Assembly (NCBI GenBank): GCA_947685225.1 | Contig: CANTUV010000009.1 | Span: 2,728,001 to 2,792,000, forward strand | Length of the DNA stretch: 64,000 bases | From: Garcia nutans | Taxonomy: Eukaryota > Streptophyta > Magnoliopsida > Malpighiales > Euphorbiaceae | Reading direction: 5' to 3' | Part shown: piece after piece, positions 1 through 11,381 of the stretch | Numbering within the stretch: the stretch's first letter is position 1 | How the letters are laid out: the number at the start of each line of letters is the position of its first letter | Made by a program: the position numbers and the translations under genes | The notes under the pieces: model-generated | What the model saw: the letters and a program-made list of their open reading frames with translations, nothing else | Told to the model about the DNA's origin: nothing | The model's database searches: none

Positions 1-250
1 TCTTAATTATTCTATCTATCTATAGTCCATTGCATGTTATGAATTTTCCAAGTCATGGTTACTTTCATGACAATATTAGTCAGGGAAGCAACTTTCGATC
101 AGAAGCTTGCAACCTAAAATTTCTTTTTCTGTGATGCGTGTCTAATTGTATACCATATTCTCTTATATATAAATAATAGCTTAGATGTTTCGAATTTCAT
201 TAATGTATTAAATTTCTACTAATAAAGTTTAATATTTGCATTTTACATAT
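1..250 (+). promoter_or_regulatory. Promoter region of BURP pseudogene 1
   Basis: The stretch before the first BURP exon contains a TATA-type box (TATATAAATA, 166-175) about 75 bases upstream of the presumed ATG at 251. The block around it (TATAAATAATAGCTTAGATG, then a T-rich leader) recurs upstream of the second BURP copy (32,616 onward) and, without any gene behind it, near 46,840-46,890. That shared block is the evidence that this is the ancestral BURP promoter. Activity today is unknown. Confidence 0.5.
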
Positions 251-1369
251 ATGGAGTACTTTCATCTCCTTCCCATCTTTGCTTTACTTTGTTTAAGGAT
301 TGATAATTAATTCTTTACTCACAATCTCTTGAAAATAATTAATATATGTGTGTATATACTAAGAAATTATAGTTTTATAATCTGCCTCATCAATATAACT
401 GCAGGCTTTTCTGAAAGAAAGCAATGCTATTCTACCGGCAGAGACTTATTGGCAATCTAAGCTGCCAAATACTCCATTGCCAAAGGTTTTTCAAAATCTT
501 TTAAAGCCTGGTTCGTTCATTTAATTTCTCAATTTTCTTTAATCGTTTATACTTTAAAATGTTTATATATCTTTTTGATGGGATATTATTCATTCGCACA
601 GACACAGGAAACAAAATTTCTTTTCCAGAACAAGAACTTGTAGGACCAGGTCCAATATATGACAGAAACTATAATCTTGGGTATTGGAATGAGGCGAAAC
701 AATTTAAGAAAAATAAGATATTCAATACTACTACATTTATCTTATACGACGATCTTGCTATTGGCAAAATGATGAATTTTATTTTTACTAAATCTAAAAA
801 TGGATCTACTTTTTTGCCAAGAAAAATTGCTAAAACTATACCCTTTTCGAGCAAAAAGTTGCCAGAAATTTTTAAATATTTATCAATAAAACCCAAATCA
901 AAGGCAGCTCAACTCACCAAAGAAACAATCATAGAGTATGAGGCACCATCCATTGGAGGAGAAGACAAGAACTGTGCTACTTCTTTAGAATCCTTAGTTG
1001 ACTTTGTTATTTCAAAATTGGGGAACAAAGTTCAGATATTTCCTAATGACGCAAAAGAAGATAAAAAGAATCAACAATATACTATTTCAAAGGTAGTTAC
1101 CATGTCGGATGAGAATCAAATAGTGTCACAAGAAGACATATGCATATGCTGTATTTTATTGTCATAAAATCATGAAGACAAAGGCTTATATGGTTTCACT
1201 GGTGGCAGCCGATGGCTTCAAAGCTAATTCACTTGTGGTTTGCCACTTCGATACATCAACATGGAACCCAAAGCACTTTGCCTTTCAGGTTTTAAATGTT
1301 AAACCAGGAGGGCCACCCGTTTGTCACATTCTTAATAGTGATGCAATTGTTTGGGTTCCTTGCAGTTAA
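251..1369 (+). pseudogene. BURP-domain protein pseudogene (copy 1)
   Basis: A plant-specific BURP-domain (RD22/USP-like, secreted cell-wall type) gene in three exons: exon 1 at 251-about 294 encodes a short hydrophobic signal peptide beginning MEYFHLLPIFALL; exon 2 at 405-510 encodes the linker with LPAETYW and LPNTPLPK; exon 3 at 602-1369 holds the BURP domain (FLPRKIAKTIPFSSKKL, GED.NCATSLESLVDF, then the CH motifs and C-terminal PPVCHIL...VWVP). Breaks: the first conserved Cys of the domain (CE in copy 2) is Tyr (YE, near residue EYEAPS); the exon-1 donor that is GTAAGG in copy 2 reads TTAAGG here; and two bases are missing near 1125 relative to copy 2, so the frame stops at 1165-1167 and the last third (1172-1369, with two CH motifs) is in another frame. 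Family identity is sure; loss of function is inferred from these lesions. Confidence 0.88.
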
Positions 1370-1862
1370 GAAAGTTTCTATGTAGTCGATCGCTTTATAG
1401 ACGAGTAAGCTCTATGTATACAAGCCAAATGATCCAGACGGGACCAGTTCTGTTCCATATATATGCATCCCCTAAGTTCTTATTAATTTGTATTATGATG
1501 TAGCTATTTCCTAAAATTTGTACAATATAATTAATATCAACTCAGAATTTTCATTTCTTTCATATTTTTGTAATTTGTAGCATAATTTAAAATGTCCATA
1601 TTTGGTTTTGCATGTTCAGTATAATATGAATATATAGTTTTATTTAATTTTACATGGCAGCGTTTCTCATCCCTTTGTGTCCTTTCCTTAATTAATTGCT
1701 GTCCCATATTCTTGCTATACTTTCATTGGAATATAGTCTACACTTATTATGATTTAAATTGAAAGAGTTTTTATATATTTCACTATAAGAAAATAGTAGA
1801 TTATTGATAGAACATTCCATTGTACACAAATTTTTTTGGTTGGTAAATTAATTTATTGACGA
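1370..1862. other. BURP downstream spacer with CACTA-type terminus
   Basis: AT-rich 3' flank. From about 1,665 it matches the spacer found at 30,660, 33,960 and 44,570 (shared TCCTTAATTAATTG and ATATAGTCT). At 1781 lies CACTATAAGAAAAT, the kind of terminus seen in CACTA (En/Spm) elements; homologous sites are at 30,912 and 44,837. No gene is seen. Confidence 0.5.
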
Positions 1863-2423
1863 TGTTAAAATTTGTGGACCTCCATAAATCTTCAATAACT
1901 TGAGCTTATGGAGTATAATTTGGGCTCCTTCTTGACAAAATATTATCACTTGGACATCTTCGCTCTCCATGAGCTTAGAGGATCCTACTTCAGTCTTCAA
2001 CTTTAATTGGACTGGATTTTGGCACTTCATGAGGCTCAGAGGGTCCAATTTCAAATTTGCCTATAAGCTTTCTGTCCTGGGCTCGTGTTCTTCCAAGTCT
2101 CAAAGGTCTCAAGTCACATCACATCCATTTTCGCCTAAGCTTGTACTCTTTGAAACTCAGAGGGCGGCATAGGTCCATCAATTTACAGGTCCAAGATCAT
2201 CGAGAGTTGAGCCATTTAGTCTCTGATACCTTGTTGAAATTTATGAGCCTCCATAAATCTTCAATGACTTGGGCTTGATTCACATGTTGAAAGTGTTGGA
2301 TTTGACATTTGGGCTCCTTGACATGGGCTCCTTTTTGATAAAATGGCCCACTCAATGTTATATGCCCTTCTCATTTTCTTTATTTCTCCAATATGGGATT
2401 GATACCCCACACATACTCCAACA
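1863..2423 (-). mobile_element. TRIM/copia-type LTR pair, truncated
   Basis: On the minus strand a 192-bp LTR (2232-2423) begins TGTTGGAG and ends TTTCAACA, so its ends are the inverted TGTTG/CAACA typical of copia LTRs. Directly inside it is AGGTATCAGAGA (2220-2231), matching 10 of 12 bases of the initiator-Met tRNA primer site. About 290 bp of non-coding interior follows, then a second, truncated LTR copy at 1863-about 1940 sharing CTCCATAAATCTTCAA with the first. Short LTRs, a primer site and no coding region fit a TRIM element. The missing half of the second LTR prevents a target-duplication check. Confidence 0.6.
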
Positions 2424-2939
2424 GAGAAATGCCGATTTAAAATATAAGTCAAAGGAAATTTGACTAAGCAAAAGTCCAAGAATAAACGAATTTACTTGCT
2501 GCCAGTAACCTATTTAGTTTAATTAAGAATTCTCAGGTAAATAGATAAAGAGAGAAAAAATTTTTGATTGAAAATTTATTAAATTCAAACAATTGTCATC
2601 ACTTTTCTAAAAATTTTTCTAAAAATTTACAATATATATATCAATATATATATACATACGAGGATTTCAAAAATTATAATAATACAATTAAGGAAACTGT
2701 AATAAAAGTCAAGAGGCTACAAAAAAAAGGAAATATATATATATATAAGAAAAAATTTTCAAACAAGATAGACATAGTACCACAAATGGCACCTCAATTC
2801 GATATGCCGGCCAAAATTAATTAAGAATAATTTGTCAAAAGCTATCATGCATTTTCAAAAGCTTAAAAGTTGAAATTTGGCATACTATTGTCGTTAATGT
2901 TGTGAGCGTGCTGTTATTGTGTTGGTATGTGAAAATACT
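2424..2939. other. AT-rich intergenic sequence
   Basis: No gene seen. A part around 2,690-2,830 resembles 58,330-58,480 (shared AAATGGCACCTCAAT), probably decayed repeat sequence of one family. The short open frames are low-complexity Lys/Asn/Tyr runs. Confidence 0.4.
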
Positions 2940-3060
2940 ACTATATCTAACACTGCAAGTGCACGGTGTCGTAATATATAGTAGAGTGAGAGTGCGATTG
3001 TCGTATCCATAAGGAAGATATCTTTTGAGTAACCTAAATTCAATTTAACTATTTTATTCG
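2940..3060 (-). mobile_element. Athila/Tat-type LTR end fragment
   Basis: Read on the minus strand this ends with the GTGCACTTGCAG motif preceded by a 'TATGGATACGACAATCGCACTC' type block, a layout I associate with the U5 end of Athila/Tat LTRs. The same kind of block occurs near 47,800 and 50,140. Only about 120 bp is recognisable; there is no primer site or coding region. Confidence 0.35.
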
Positions 3061-3157
3061 AAAATTAACATATGTCAAAAATTTAATTACCAAATTAAAC
3101 TAATTACTCTAAATTGAATTCTAAATGATCAATAATAAAAGAGTAGGTTTAGATTTC

Positions 3158-5300
3158 TGTAATAGCCTGTAAAAATAATAATAATAATTATTATTAAAAT
3201 ATTATTTTCTTAATAATTAGAGTAGTGGGATGACAAATATAAAGATAATAACAACCAAATAATTAAATAGTGATAGTAGAAATAATTAGGTGTAGTGGGG
3301 ACAAAAAATAATAATTATTATTAAAGTTAAAAACTAATATCAATGGGAGACAAAAAAAATTAAACAAACAAGAATTTAAATATTTCAAGTTTGAATAATT
3401 AAATATAGTGGAGAATATTGAATAATTAAAGTAAGATGATTTGAAGTTAGAATTATTAGAAGGAAGATTATTATTTATTTGTGTTATTTGGATACAGAGA
3501 AAGAAATAAGAACCGAGAGAGAGAGAGAGAGATAGGAGTGCATTTGAAGAAAAATTTGAAGGAAAGGAAAGAAAGAAACAGAGAGATCAAAGATAGAGTA
3601 ACGAGAACAGAGAAAGAGAGGGAGAGAATTTAGTGAGCACTTTTTGTTTTTCCCTTCCGTTCGTCGCTTTTTGGCCATCGACCGACAACACGCGCCAACC
3701 ATCGGAAAAGTAAACTCGTCGGGCTTTTCAACGGCATCCAAACCACCGTGAACGGCCGCCGAAGGACGCCACACATGCCGCCCGAAACGCCACTCGGAGC
3801 TCTCGCCGGTGTAACTTTTCGACGACTATTTTGACCGTTTTTCGATCTATTTTTTCAGTGACTCGGGTATTTTTGGAATCATCTCTTTATGTGCTTCAAT
3901 TTGATATTTTATTTGCTAATTTAAGATGAATATTTAGAAATATGATGAATAGTGAAATAGTAACCAAATATATTTATATATAATAATAAATAAGTAATTT
4001 AGAATTATAATTATAATTAATGATTATGAATTAAAAATATTAAATTAAAATTTAGTTAGTAAGTTACTAAGTTAGATTAAATTTTTTTATTATTATTTGG
4101 TTGTTTATGAGAATTATTTATTTCACTAATTGATTTAAATAAATTATTTACTAATAATAATAATAATAATAATAATAATAGTAATAATAATAATATTTGC
4201 TATTTATTATTAATTAAATAGTTGCAATTAGAATGAAAAATTTAAAATAATGAAGACAATTAAATAATAAGTATACATATGTGTCATATCCGTAATTTTG
4301 AAAAAAATTAAATAAGTATTTAAAGATACAAATGTTGTATATAACCAATATATATATCTAGTGTATATATAACATATATATATGGTATATTAATTGTATA
4401 TATTGGATATATATATATTACATACTTAATATATTTAATATGCATATAAGGTATATTTAATGTGTATATAGGATACACATTATTTATGCATATGGGTATT
4501 TATATTCATTAAATATACATTATATATATATAGTACATACATTACATAAATATGTACATAATGGTATATGTAAAATATAAGTAACATATATAAGATATTC
4601 ACATATACATAAAATATACAATATATATATGTGAGATAGAACGTGGTGTTGGAAAAGTGAATGATGAAAATAATAATAATAATAAAATAATATTAGATAG
4701 TGGAAGATGGTTGAAAAGTGTGATATTTTATAATAATAATTAATTAATTAATAATAAGTAAATAAAAATAATTTAATATTAATTTATTTTTGGGTGGTGA
4801 AAGATTAAATATATTTATTAATAATTAATTAAATAAATAAATATTTATATATAAGGCTAGAAATTAAAGAAGAAAGAAAATAAAAAGACAAAAATATGAA
4901 TAGTAAAGGAGAGGTAAATTAGTAAATATATTTTATAAAATTTAAAAATTAATAAAATAATTTAAAAAGAAAATATTTTTGAATGGAAGATGAATATTGG
5001 TATTTTTAAAATAAATAAATAATTAATTAATTAAAATAATATATATATATATGTGTGGTCTTAAACGAAGGAAAGAGAAAAATCAAAAATTGAAAAGAAT
5101 TTCTTTCTTCTTCTTCTTTCTCTCTTGGACGATTTTTCATGGGTGAGCAAAAGTGATTTTTGTTTCATTTAAACAACCAATTTTGCAAGAATTTTCAAGA
5201 ACCAAGTAGAATTTTGATGGTTTTCCAACAAATTAGTAAGCTTCTTATCCTAATTTTTGAGTTTCCATGAAAATTATAAGTATGTGAAGTTTGGATTTTA
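3158..5300 (+). mobile_element. Decayed chromovirus-type LTR
   Basis: Begins TGTAATAGCC (3158), a common start of Tekay/Del-type chromovirus LTRs. It contains a GA-rich tract (3,500-3,620), then a short GC-rich block with repeated CCGCC/GCCGG (3,650-3,860), then ACTCGGGTATTTTTGGAATC, then long AT-rich sequence with TA microsatellites (4,330-4,640). The same order (GA-rich, GC-rich, CGATTCAAGTACG, TTTTGGTATTTTATTTG) is seen at 36,370-36,740, upstream of real gag/protease remnants. The 3' end of this LTR is not visible, so the right boundary is a guess. Confidence 0.4.
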
Positions 5301-6480
5301 ATATAAGTATGATTTAATTGCTTGAATGGGTATGTATGGTACTATTTTGACTAGTATTTAATGATTTTCAAGTTAGATGAAAGAAAAGAGTAAGTTTGAG
5401 TGAAGTTTGGTTAAGAGAGAGAATTTAGGGTTATAGAACTTTTGAATTTTTGAATTCAAGTGATTTAATTTTGCAATTTAGTTCTAAATGTGTTATTTTG
5501 ATGCATAAACAAGGATTTTAAAGTCAAATGATGAATTTGGTTAAGTTTGGATAGAGATTGGATGAGGTAGTGTTGATTTATGATTTTAGAAAAGTGAATT
5601 TTTAAAAAATAATTAATTATTTGATTTTAATGCTTAAATCATGTTATTTAATGATATAAGTGGTGTAAATAAGAATGAAATGATAATTAGATTGAGTTGG
5701 AATGGAGATCCTTCAATGATGAAGGTTATGCCATTTTAGGATTTTGAACATAAGTATGTGGTTAATTAATGTAATTGGTTTAAACATGTTAAAATATATT
5801 TATAATGATATAAATAAACTCAAAACAATAATTAAATAAATAAATAATATGTTTTGAACATAAGCATGTGGTTAATTAAATAAATATATTTTGAAGAGTT
5901 GTTGAGTCATCATTTTCATATACAATTATACAAGTAAAAAGGGAGATTTTGTGAGACCATATTTGACAATCTGATTGATTATTTAGACCATGAGCCCCTC
6001 CATTTTGATTTTATCGATGTGGATTGTCTTGCAAAATAACAATATTTTGAGTAAATGTTCAGACTAAAAAAAAGAGTAAAGCTTTTGGCAAATGAGTGTG
6101 GTAGTAGTAATATGTTATAGTAGCAGTAATAATAGTCGCTCTTCTCTCAAGCATACCCAATTGGCATTTTTGAATTCCATATGCTTTCCTTAGTTTTGGG
6201 TTTCATTTTCTCATCATAGTTTAGCCATTTTAATTTGGTGGTCCTTTCAAATGCATTGAGGGCTTGCTTGATTTTCTTCCTCAATTAGTATTGTGGTGCA
6301 CTAGACTTCGAACTTATTTCAAGCTTTCTTATTTTATTTTTTTGATGTGTGGTCCATTTAGTCTTGCCGATGATGGCAATATTATTGGGCTTCCCACAAC
6401 ATCAACTAAGCTCTTCTGCATATTTGAAGTTTCATTCGACATTTTAAGCTTTATCGCCATTAGAATGATTTAAGCAATTT
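5301..6480. other. AT-rich sequence, no gene recognised
   Basis: No convincing coding sequence or transposon end. TTTTGAACATAAG.ATGTGGTTAATTAA occurs twice (5,742 and 5,853), so there is local duplication. The 69-codon frame near 6,264 has no family resemblance. Confidence 0.35.
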
Positions 6481-6720
6481 TAGTAATAATTAAAGGTCCT
6501 TGATTTTTGTTCTACTTTCAGTTCATGTTTGCACTTTGTCCCTTGACTTCCATTTCTAGCGTTAGTAGTAATTATTGGTCCCTTGAGCATAACATGTCCA
6601 AATTTGAGGCCAAGAGCAAGATTTTGACAAGTTCGTTCTCTGGTAGCAGCAGTAATTGTTTCCTTGGTGAAACATGGCCAAATTTTGGACCAAAAGCAAG
6701 ATTTTGTCAAATCTTTCTTC
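6481..6720. repeat. 80-bp tandem repeat, about 2.5 copies
   Basis: AACATGTCCAAATTTG at 6591 recurs as AACATGGCCAAATTTTG at 6671, and the flanking GCAAGATTTTGACAAG / GCAAGATTTTGTCAAA and AGTAATTATTGGTCCCTTG / AGTAATTGTTTCCTTG repeat at the same 80-base step. A third, weaker copy (AGTAATAATTAAAGGTCCTTG) starts at 6481. Open frames on both strands here are a by-product of the repeat. Confidence 0.6.
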
Positions 6721-8566
6721 TACTAGCAAACCATTATCTATCTATTCTACAATTTAGAAGGGAAGGGAATTCACTGTAGATAAACAGTGAATATCCCCTT
6801 CTCTTTTCCATTTTGTCCGCTCCTTGCTAATTTTTTTTTAGTTTTTTTTAACAAATTTTTTAAAATTTTTTTAGTGAATAATATAATTTAAAATTTATTT
6901 AATAAATCACTTATATTTTAATTTCATTATAAAATTTTTTATTTTATTTTGATTTTTATTTTTAAAAATTTAATATAGTTTAGTTCTTGAATTGATATAT
7001 TATAAATAATTTATTAATTTTAGATTAATGTGTATTATGATAAATTATATAAAAAATTTAATAATTTATTGTTTTTGTAATTAATTGTATGTAAAAAAAG
7101 TAAAAAATTTTATAAAATTATATTTTATCACAATCATAAATATAATTTATATTTTATATTCATTTAATTAATCTTAAAATTTATATTTTTTAAAATAATA
7201 TTTTTAGAATGATATATTAATAAATTAATAAACTGTATGTGTCTTTGTATTAGGCAATATATTTATACTATTAAATAATATGAAAATAATCAAATTAAAA
7301 TTAGTTTCTTTTTTACTCCTATAATTTATAAAAATATATAATTACTTAATAATTAAATTGCTTTAGATTTTTATTTTCATAACTTTAAATAATGATTAAA
7401 GAGAAAAAAAAATCAACTCAAACTTTTTTTTAATGTAATAATACTTTATCATTGAATATCATAACTCAAATCTTTTACAATTCAATTGAAAGTAAGATTT
7501 CAATATTGAAAATTTATTCTTTAAATGGTTGCTCTGATTAATTATATTATGAGCTATAATGTTAGCAAGTCCATTAATTCAAAATATTTTTTTATGTGTA
7601 TTTGTATTTTTATTGCATGAGTTGAATAAAATCTTAGTGTGTCTTAAAAAATAAAAAAATAAAAAAAATTATTTTTTATTTATTGAAGGAAATTAAACTC
7701 ATAAAATAATAAAATGTTTAATCTCATTTGATAATTAAATATTAATTTTATTTTATAAGTTATTGAAATAATTTTATGAAGAAAGTAATATTTTTTATAA
7801 TTTAATAAGATAAAATAAAAAAGTAATTAAGAGATAAAAATAAATATTGTGGACACCGAAAATAAATTTTAAATAGTGTCATTGACATATAAATATAAAT
7901 ATACACATACATTTATATATAAGGATATAAATTTATATTTTATATTGAAATTATAATTAATATATATTTATGTATTAAGATAATTATTAATTATAAATGA
8001 TACCTATAATTGGTTTGATAAGTATAACCTATAATATAATAATTATCTTGTGAAGTTTATTTATATTTTAAATGTATCATCAATTATAAAATTAAAATTT
8101 CTATTGCTATTATCACATAACCTATCGACTAATCTATCAATTTATTTCGGTACCAAATTATACTACATATAATGCTATAATTATATATGATTTTGATATT
8201 TATTTTTTATATATTTTATTTACTTTTTAATTTTACTCTTATATTTTATAATATATTTTAAATATTTTTTTATGTAACTAAATGATTAAAATTATTTTAT
8301 AAAATAAAATAAAATATATATATTCCAAAGTAAAGTGAGGATATAAATTTAGTATATATTATTGTGCCTTTTATTTTTTTCCTATTATGTGCTATCCATA
8401 AATATTAATTATAGTAGCATATTAAATATCATATTTATCTTCAAATAGCGAAGTGAAAGTGGGTATCAAGCGCATGGATCTATAGTTAAAATATTTAATA
8501 ATATTAAATGTTTGTTTATAACATACAATTATTGAATTTACATTAAATAGTATTGAGTGTTATGTG
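6721..8566. other. Very AT-rich intergenic sequence
   Basis: Close to 1.8 kb of A/T-dominated sequence with no coding frame, no LTR ends and no RNA gene that I can recognise. Confidence 0.4.
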
Positions 8567-9969
8567 ATTTGAAACTTACTGCCAATTTCCAGTAGAAGTT
8601 ACACTTAAAATTAACTGACAGTGACTACCGATTTTTTTTATATGCAATAAGTAACAATATCGATATGGAGTTATGGGTTTTTTCCATGGCTAAGATTCCA
8701 ATAATTTAATCCAAAAGAGACTTTGAAAAATTAAAAGTTAATTGAAGATGTAAATTGATAGAAATCATGTCTTCTACAGCCTATTTTGAAATAACTTAAT
8801 ACAAAGGAGACTTTGAAAATTGAAAGTTAATTGAAGATGTAAATTGACAGAAATGATGTCTTCTACAGTCTCTATACATCTGTTCATTCATTCAAAACTA
8901 TAATCTCTTCTATAAAATCCAATTGAGAGGAAATTTCTCTGATTAAACTTTTTTTTATTTAAATAAAAAAATCCCTTTAATTTGTACTGTGACTCAGATT
9001 TGATAGGTCCCTTCCCTCTTTGTGTATGGCATTTTTCTTCATGATTTCTTCTACTACTTGTTATTAAGTTACAGGTTTTATTTATGATTTTGGATTTGTT
9101 GGATGTTTAATGTGTGGATTTGCTTTATTTATTTATTTATTTTTATGTTTATGTGTTAAGAAAATGAAGAAATTTAATTCATAAATTTGATATTTTTCTT
9201 TCTCATGGTTTTAGATTTATTTGATTTGATTAATGATTTTGTATAAATTAATTTTTGTCTATTTGATTCCTAAGAAAATGAAAGAAAAAAATTTGATCAC
9301 GAGTGAGGCAAGATGATATCAGCGACCTTTTTGGGTTTCGATTATGGATTAGCACTGATTTTTTTGGTTTATTAGTTCACGAGTTTTAATTTTTAAATAG
9401 GCAAAATGATTAAATAGCCAGTTAAATTTTATTTATTTAGTCAATTTATTTTATAAAATTTTAATTTAATTATATAATTTTATAAAATTATATTCTTTTA
9501 ATTTATGTTTGCTCAATTGAGTCATATTTTTTTAACTAATTATTTTTTATTAAAAATTTAAAAAACTATAAAATAAACATCAAACACATTAAAAAAGTAT
9601 CTAACTAACAATAAATATTTTAAAAAAGTATAAAAATATTAAAAAAGAAAGAAAACATGAAAAAAAAAAAAGACTCAACATAATTCAGTGTAAATTTACA
9701 AGATTATATAGTTAAATTAAAAATTTTAAAATAGCAAACAAAAAATATTTATGTATTTAGCCTTTTAGGTATTATTATAAAAGTCATAAATGTATTGGGT
9801 TGATGTTATTGTTTTTTTTTATGCCTGTTTGAGATATTTACTTTTTAGATATTTAATTAATTTTTTGAGATAAATATTTAATTTATTTAATTTTTCTAGA
9901 ATAATAAAATTATTTGATTATTTTAAAATAAAAAATATTTTTGAAACGAAAATTGATTTCAATGAATAA
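8567..9969 (+). repeat. SufE-5' repeat unit 1, left part (split by Athila)
   Basis: A dispersed/tandem unit also found at 22,203-22,656, 55,605-58,200 and, in part, 23,253-23,340. It contains a promoter-like block (GGCTAAGATTCCAATAATT...GAGACTTTGAAAA, itself doubled at 8,690 and 8,800), then ATGTCTTCTACAGTCTCT (about 8,852) and TTCATTCATTCAAAACTATAATC, which encode in part the same SLHSFKTIISSRKS as the N-terminus of the SufE-like pseudogene at 23,271. After AAAATCCAATTGAGAGG the unit changes to unrelated sequence (CAGATTTGATAGGTCCCTTCCCTC...TATGGCATTTTTC), so only the leader and start of the gene are repeated. The unit resumes at 22,203 on the other side of the retrotransposon. Confidence 0.6.
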
Positions 9970-9974
9970 ATATT
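9970..9974. repeat. Target-site duplication ATATT (left)
   Basis: ATATT precedes the 5' LTR and ATATT at 22,198-22,202 follows the 3' LTR. Joining the flanks gives AATGAATAAATATTAAATTGG, close to the uninterrupted AATGAATAAATATGAAATTAG at 57,862-57,882. The call is slightly ambiguous because the 3' LTR is also preceded by ATATT. Confidence 0.65.
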
Positions 9975-11327
9975 TGATAGGCTGCAAATCCAACATGTTT
10001 ATTACTTTGTTTTTGTGCTTAATTGATGTTATTCACATTGAAAATAAGAGCTTTTACTTGGTTTTTATTATTTTGGGCAGGAATGGTGGATTTGCAATAA
10101 AGAGGCTTATTTGGAGCTGGATTGGAAGTATTGGAGCAAAGGACATGAAGCTGAATTTTCTTTATGACACATTGGCAGATTGACAGCAGAGGCCTTAGCC
10201 TTGCCCAAGGCTAATGGCCAGGCAGACCTGAACGTGCTGATTTAATTAAGTGACGGGCCCACGCGATTTAGTTGTATTTGAGGACTTTTAAACCGACTTG
10301 TAATAGGATTTAAGTAGTTTTTAGTGGGCCTTTTTGTTATATTAGGTTGGCCCCACCATTGATTAAGTATTTAAGTTATTTTTAGGGTTTTGGGAGGGGA
10401 CTTTTTGCCTCTTCTTGGATTATTACGAATTTCAGCTATCTTTTACAGAATTTATGTTTTCTTCCATAGCCATGTGTGGCTAAAATCTTTATTTCAGTCA
10501 AGGATTAATTCAAGGTTGAAGTTCTTAAGATTGTGAGGTTTGATTGTGCCTAATTATTCTTTTTGATTCTTTTGCATTCATACTTTTACTGTGGCTTATT
10601 GGGAAAATCCATCCTTAGTGTATTTTTATTAGTTGATTAATCTGGCCAATTGATTAATTGATAGGATACATATAGCTAATCAATGAGATTAAATCCGTAA
10701 TTGTTTATTCGAGTTGATACAAGTGGCGATTGGTATAATTTGATTGGGTAGAATCTTTTGGGTTATATCAAGTAATTATATGATCTAATCTAAATGAATC
10801 TCGCTAGTAGGTTTGTTGATTAGGGCAAGGTCTTTCTAGTGTTCATTGCAATCAATAAATTAAATCTTGTCGCTAGTATTAGGTTTGTTTATTGGTTAGG
10901 GGTTATTCATAGCGCTATGTCTTGCTTAACTTATTCAGAACGGAAAGATTGGTTGGAGACGCTAGCTTGAAGGCTATAACTTGTCTGTGAATATGGATTA
11001 AAAAGATTATTTTTAGCCTGTGATCAATCCGTGAGAACTTCATACCGCGAATCGTCCTTGACTGAGTTCACTTCCATTGATTTTAAGTTTTAATTATTTT
11101 TCTGCTATTTTAATTTATTTCTTAATTAATTTTGCTATTTAATTTCGTCCCTTTTTACCTAAGCTATTTCCCCCATTTTAGTTTTAATTTTCACTCACAG
11201 CAGGTAGCACGTCTGGTTAGCCTTGGGCAAGGCTAGTCCCTTGGGTTCGACCCTTCTCACCCTATTTACAAGTTTTCTTTTGTAGGAAGAGCAGGTTTAT
11301 TATTTTTGGTGGATTCGACACCCATCA
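9975..11327 (+). repeat. Athila 5' LTR
   Basis: Starts TGATAGGCTGC and ends GACACCCATCA. The same TG...CATCA ends are shown independently by the solo LTR at 50,097-51,533. Inside: a TATTTAAG element (about 10,368) just before GGGTTTTGGGAGGGGAC, and a small hairpin TAGCCA-TGTG-TGGCTA (10,467-10,482), a plausible start-of-transcript region. The 73-80 codon open frame at the start of the LTR (about 9,941-10,183) is present in both LTRs and has no protein resemblance; I do not call it a gene. Confidence 0.93.
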
Positions 11328-11332
11328 AATTT

Positions 11333-11350
11333 TGGCGTCGTTGCCAGGGA
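11333..11350 (+). promoter_or_regulatory. Primer-binding site, Asp-tRNA type
   Basis: TGGCGTCGTTGCCAGGGA lies five bases (AATTT) after the LTR. It differs at two positions from the Athila-typical TGGCGCCGTTGCCGGGGA, complementary to the 3' end of plant tRNA-Asp (family knowledge). Confidence 0.85.
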
Positions 11351-11381
11351 CTAGTTTACATTACTGTTATTGCTTCTTTGA

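Noticed and set aside
9941..10183. 80-codon frame at the start of the 5' LTR (and 73 codons at 20,832-21,053)
   Set aside because: Both copies are the same LTR sequence; the frame begins in flanking DNA in one case and has no protein resemblance.
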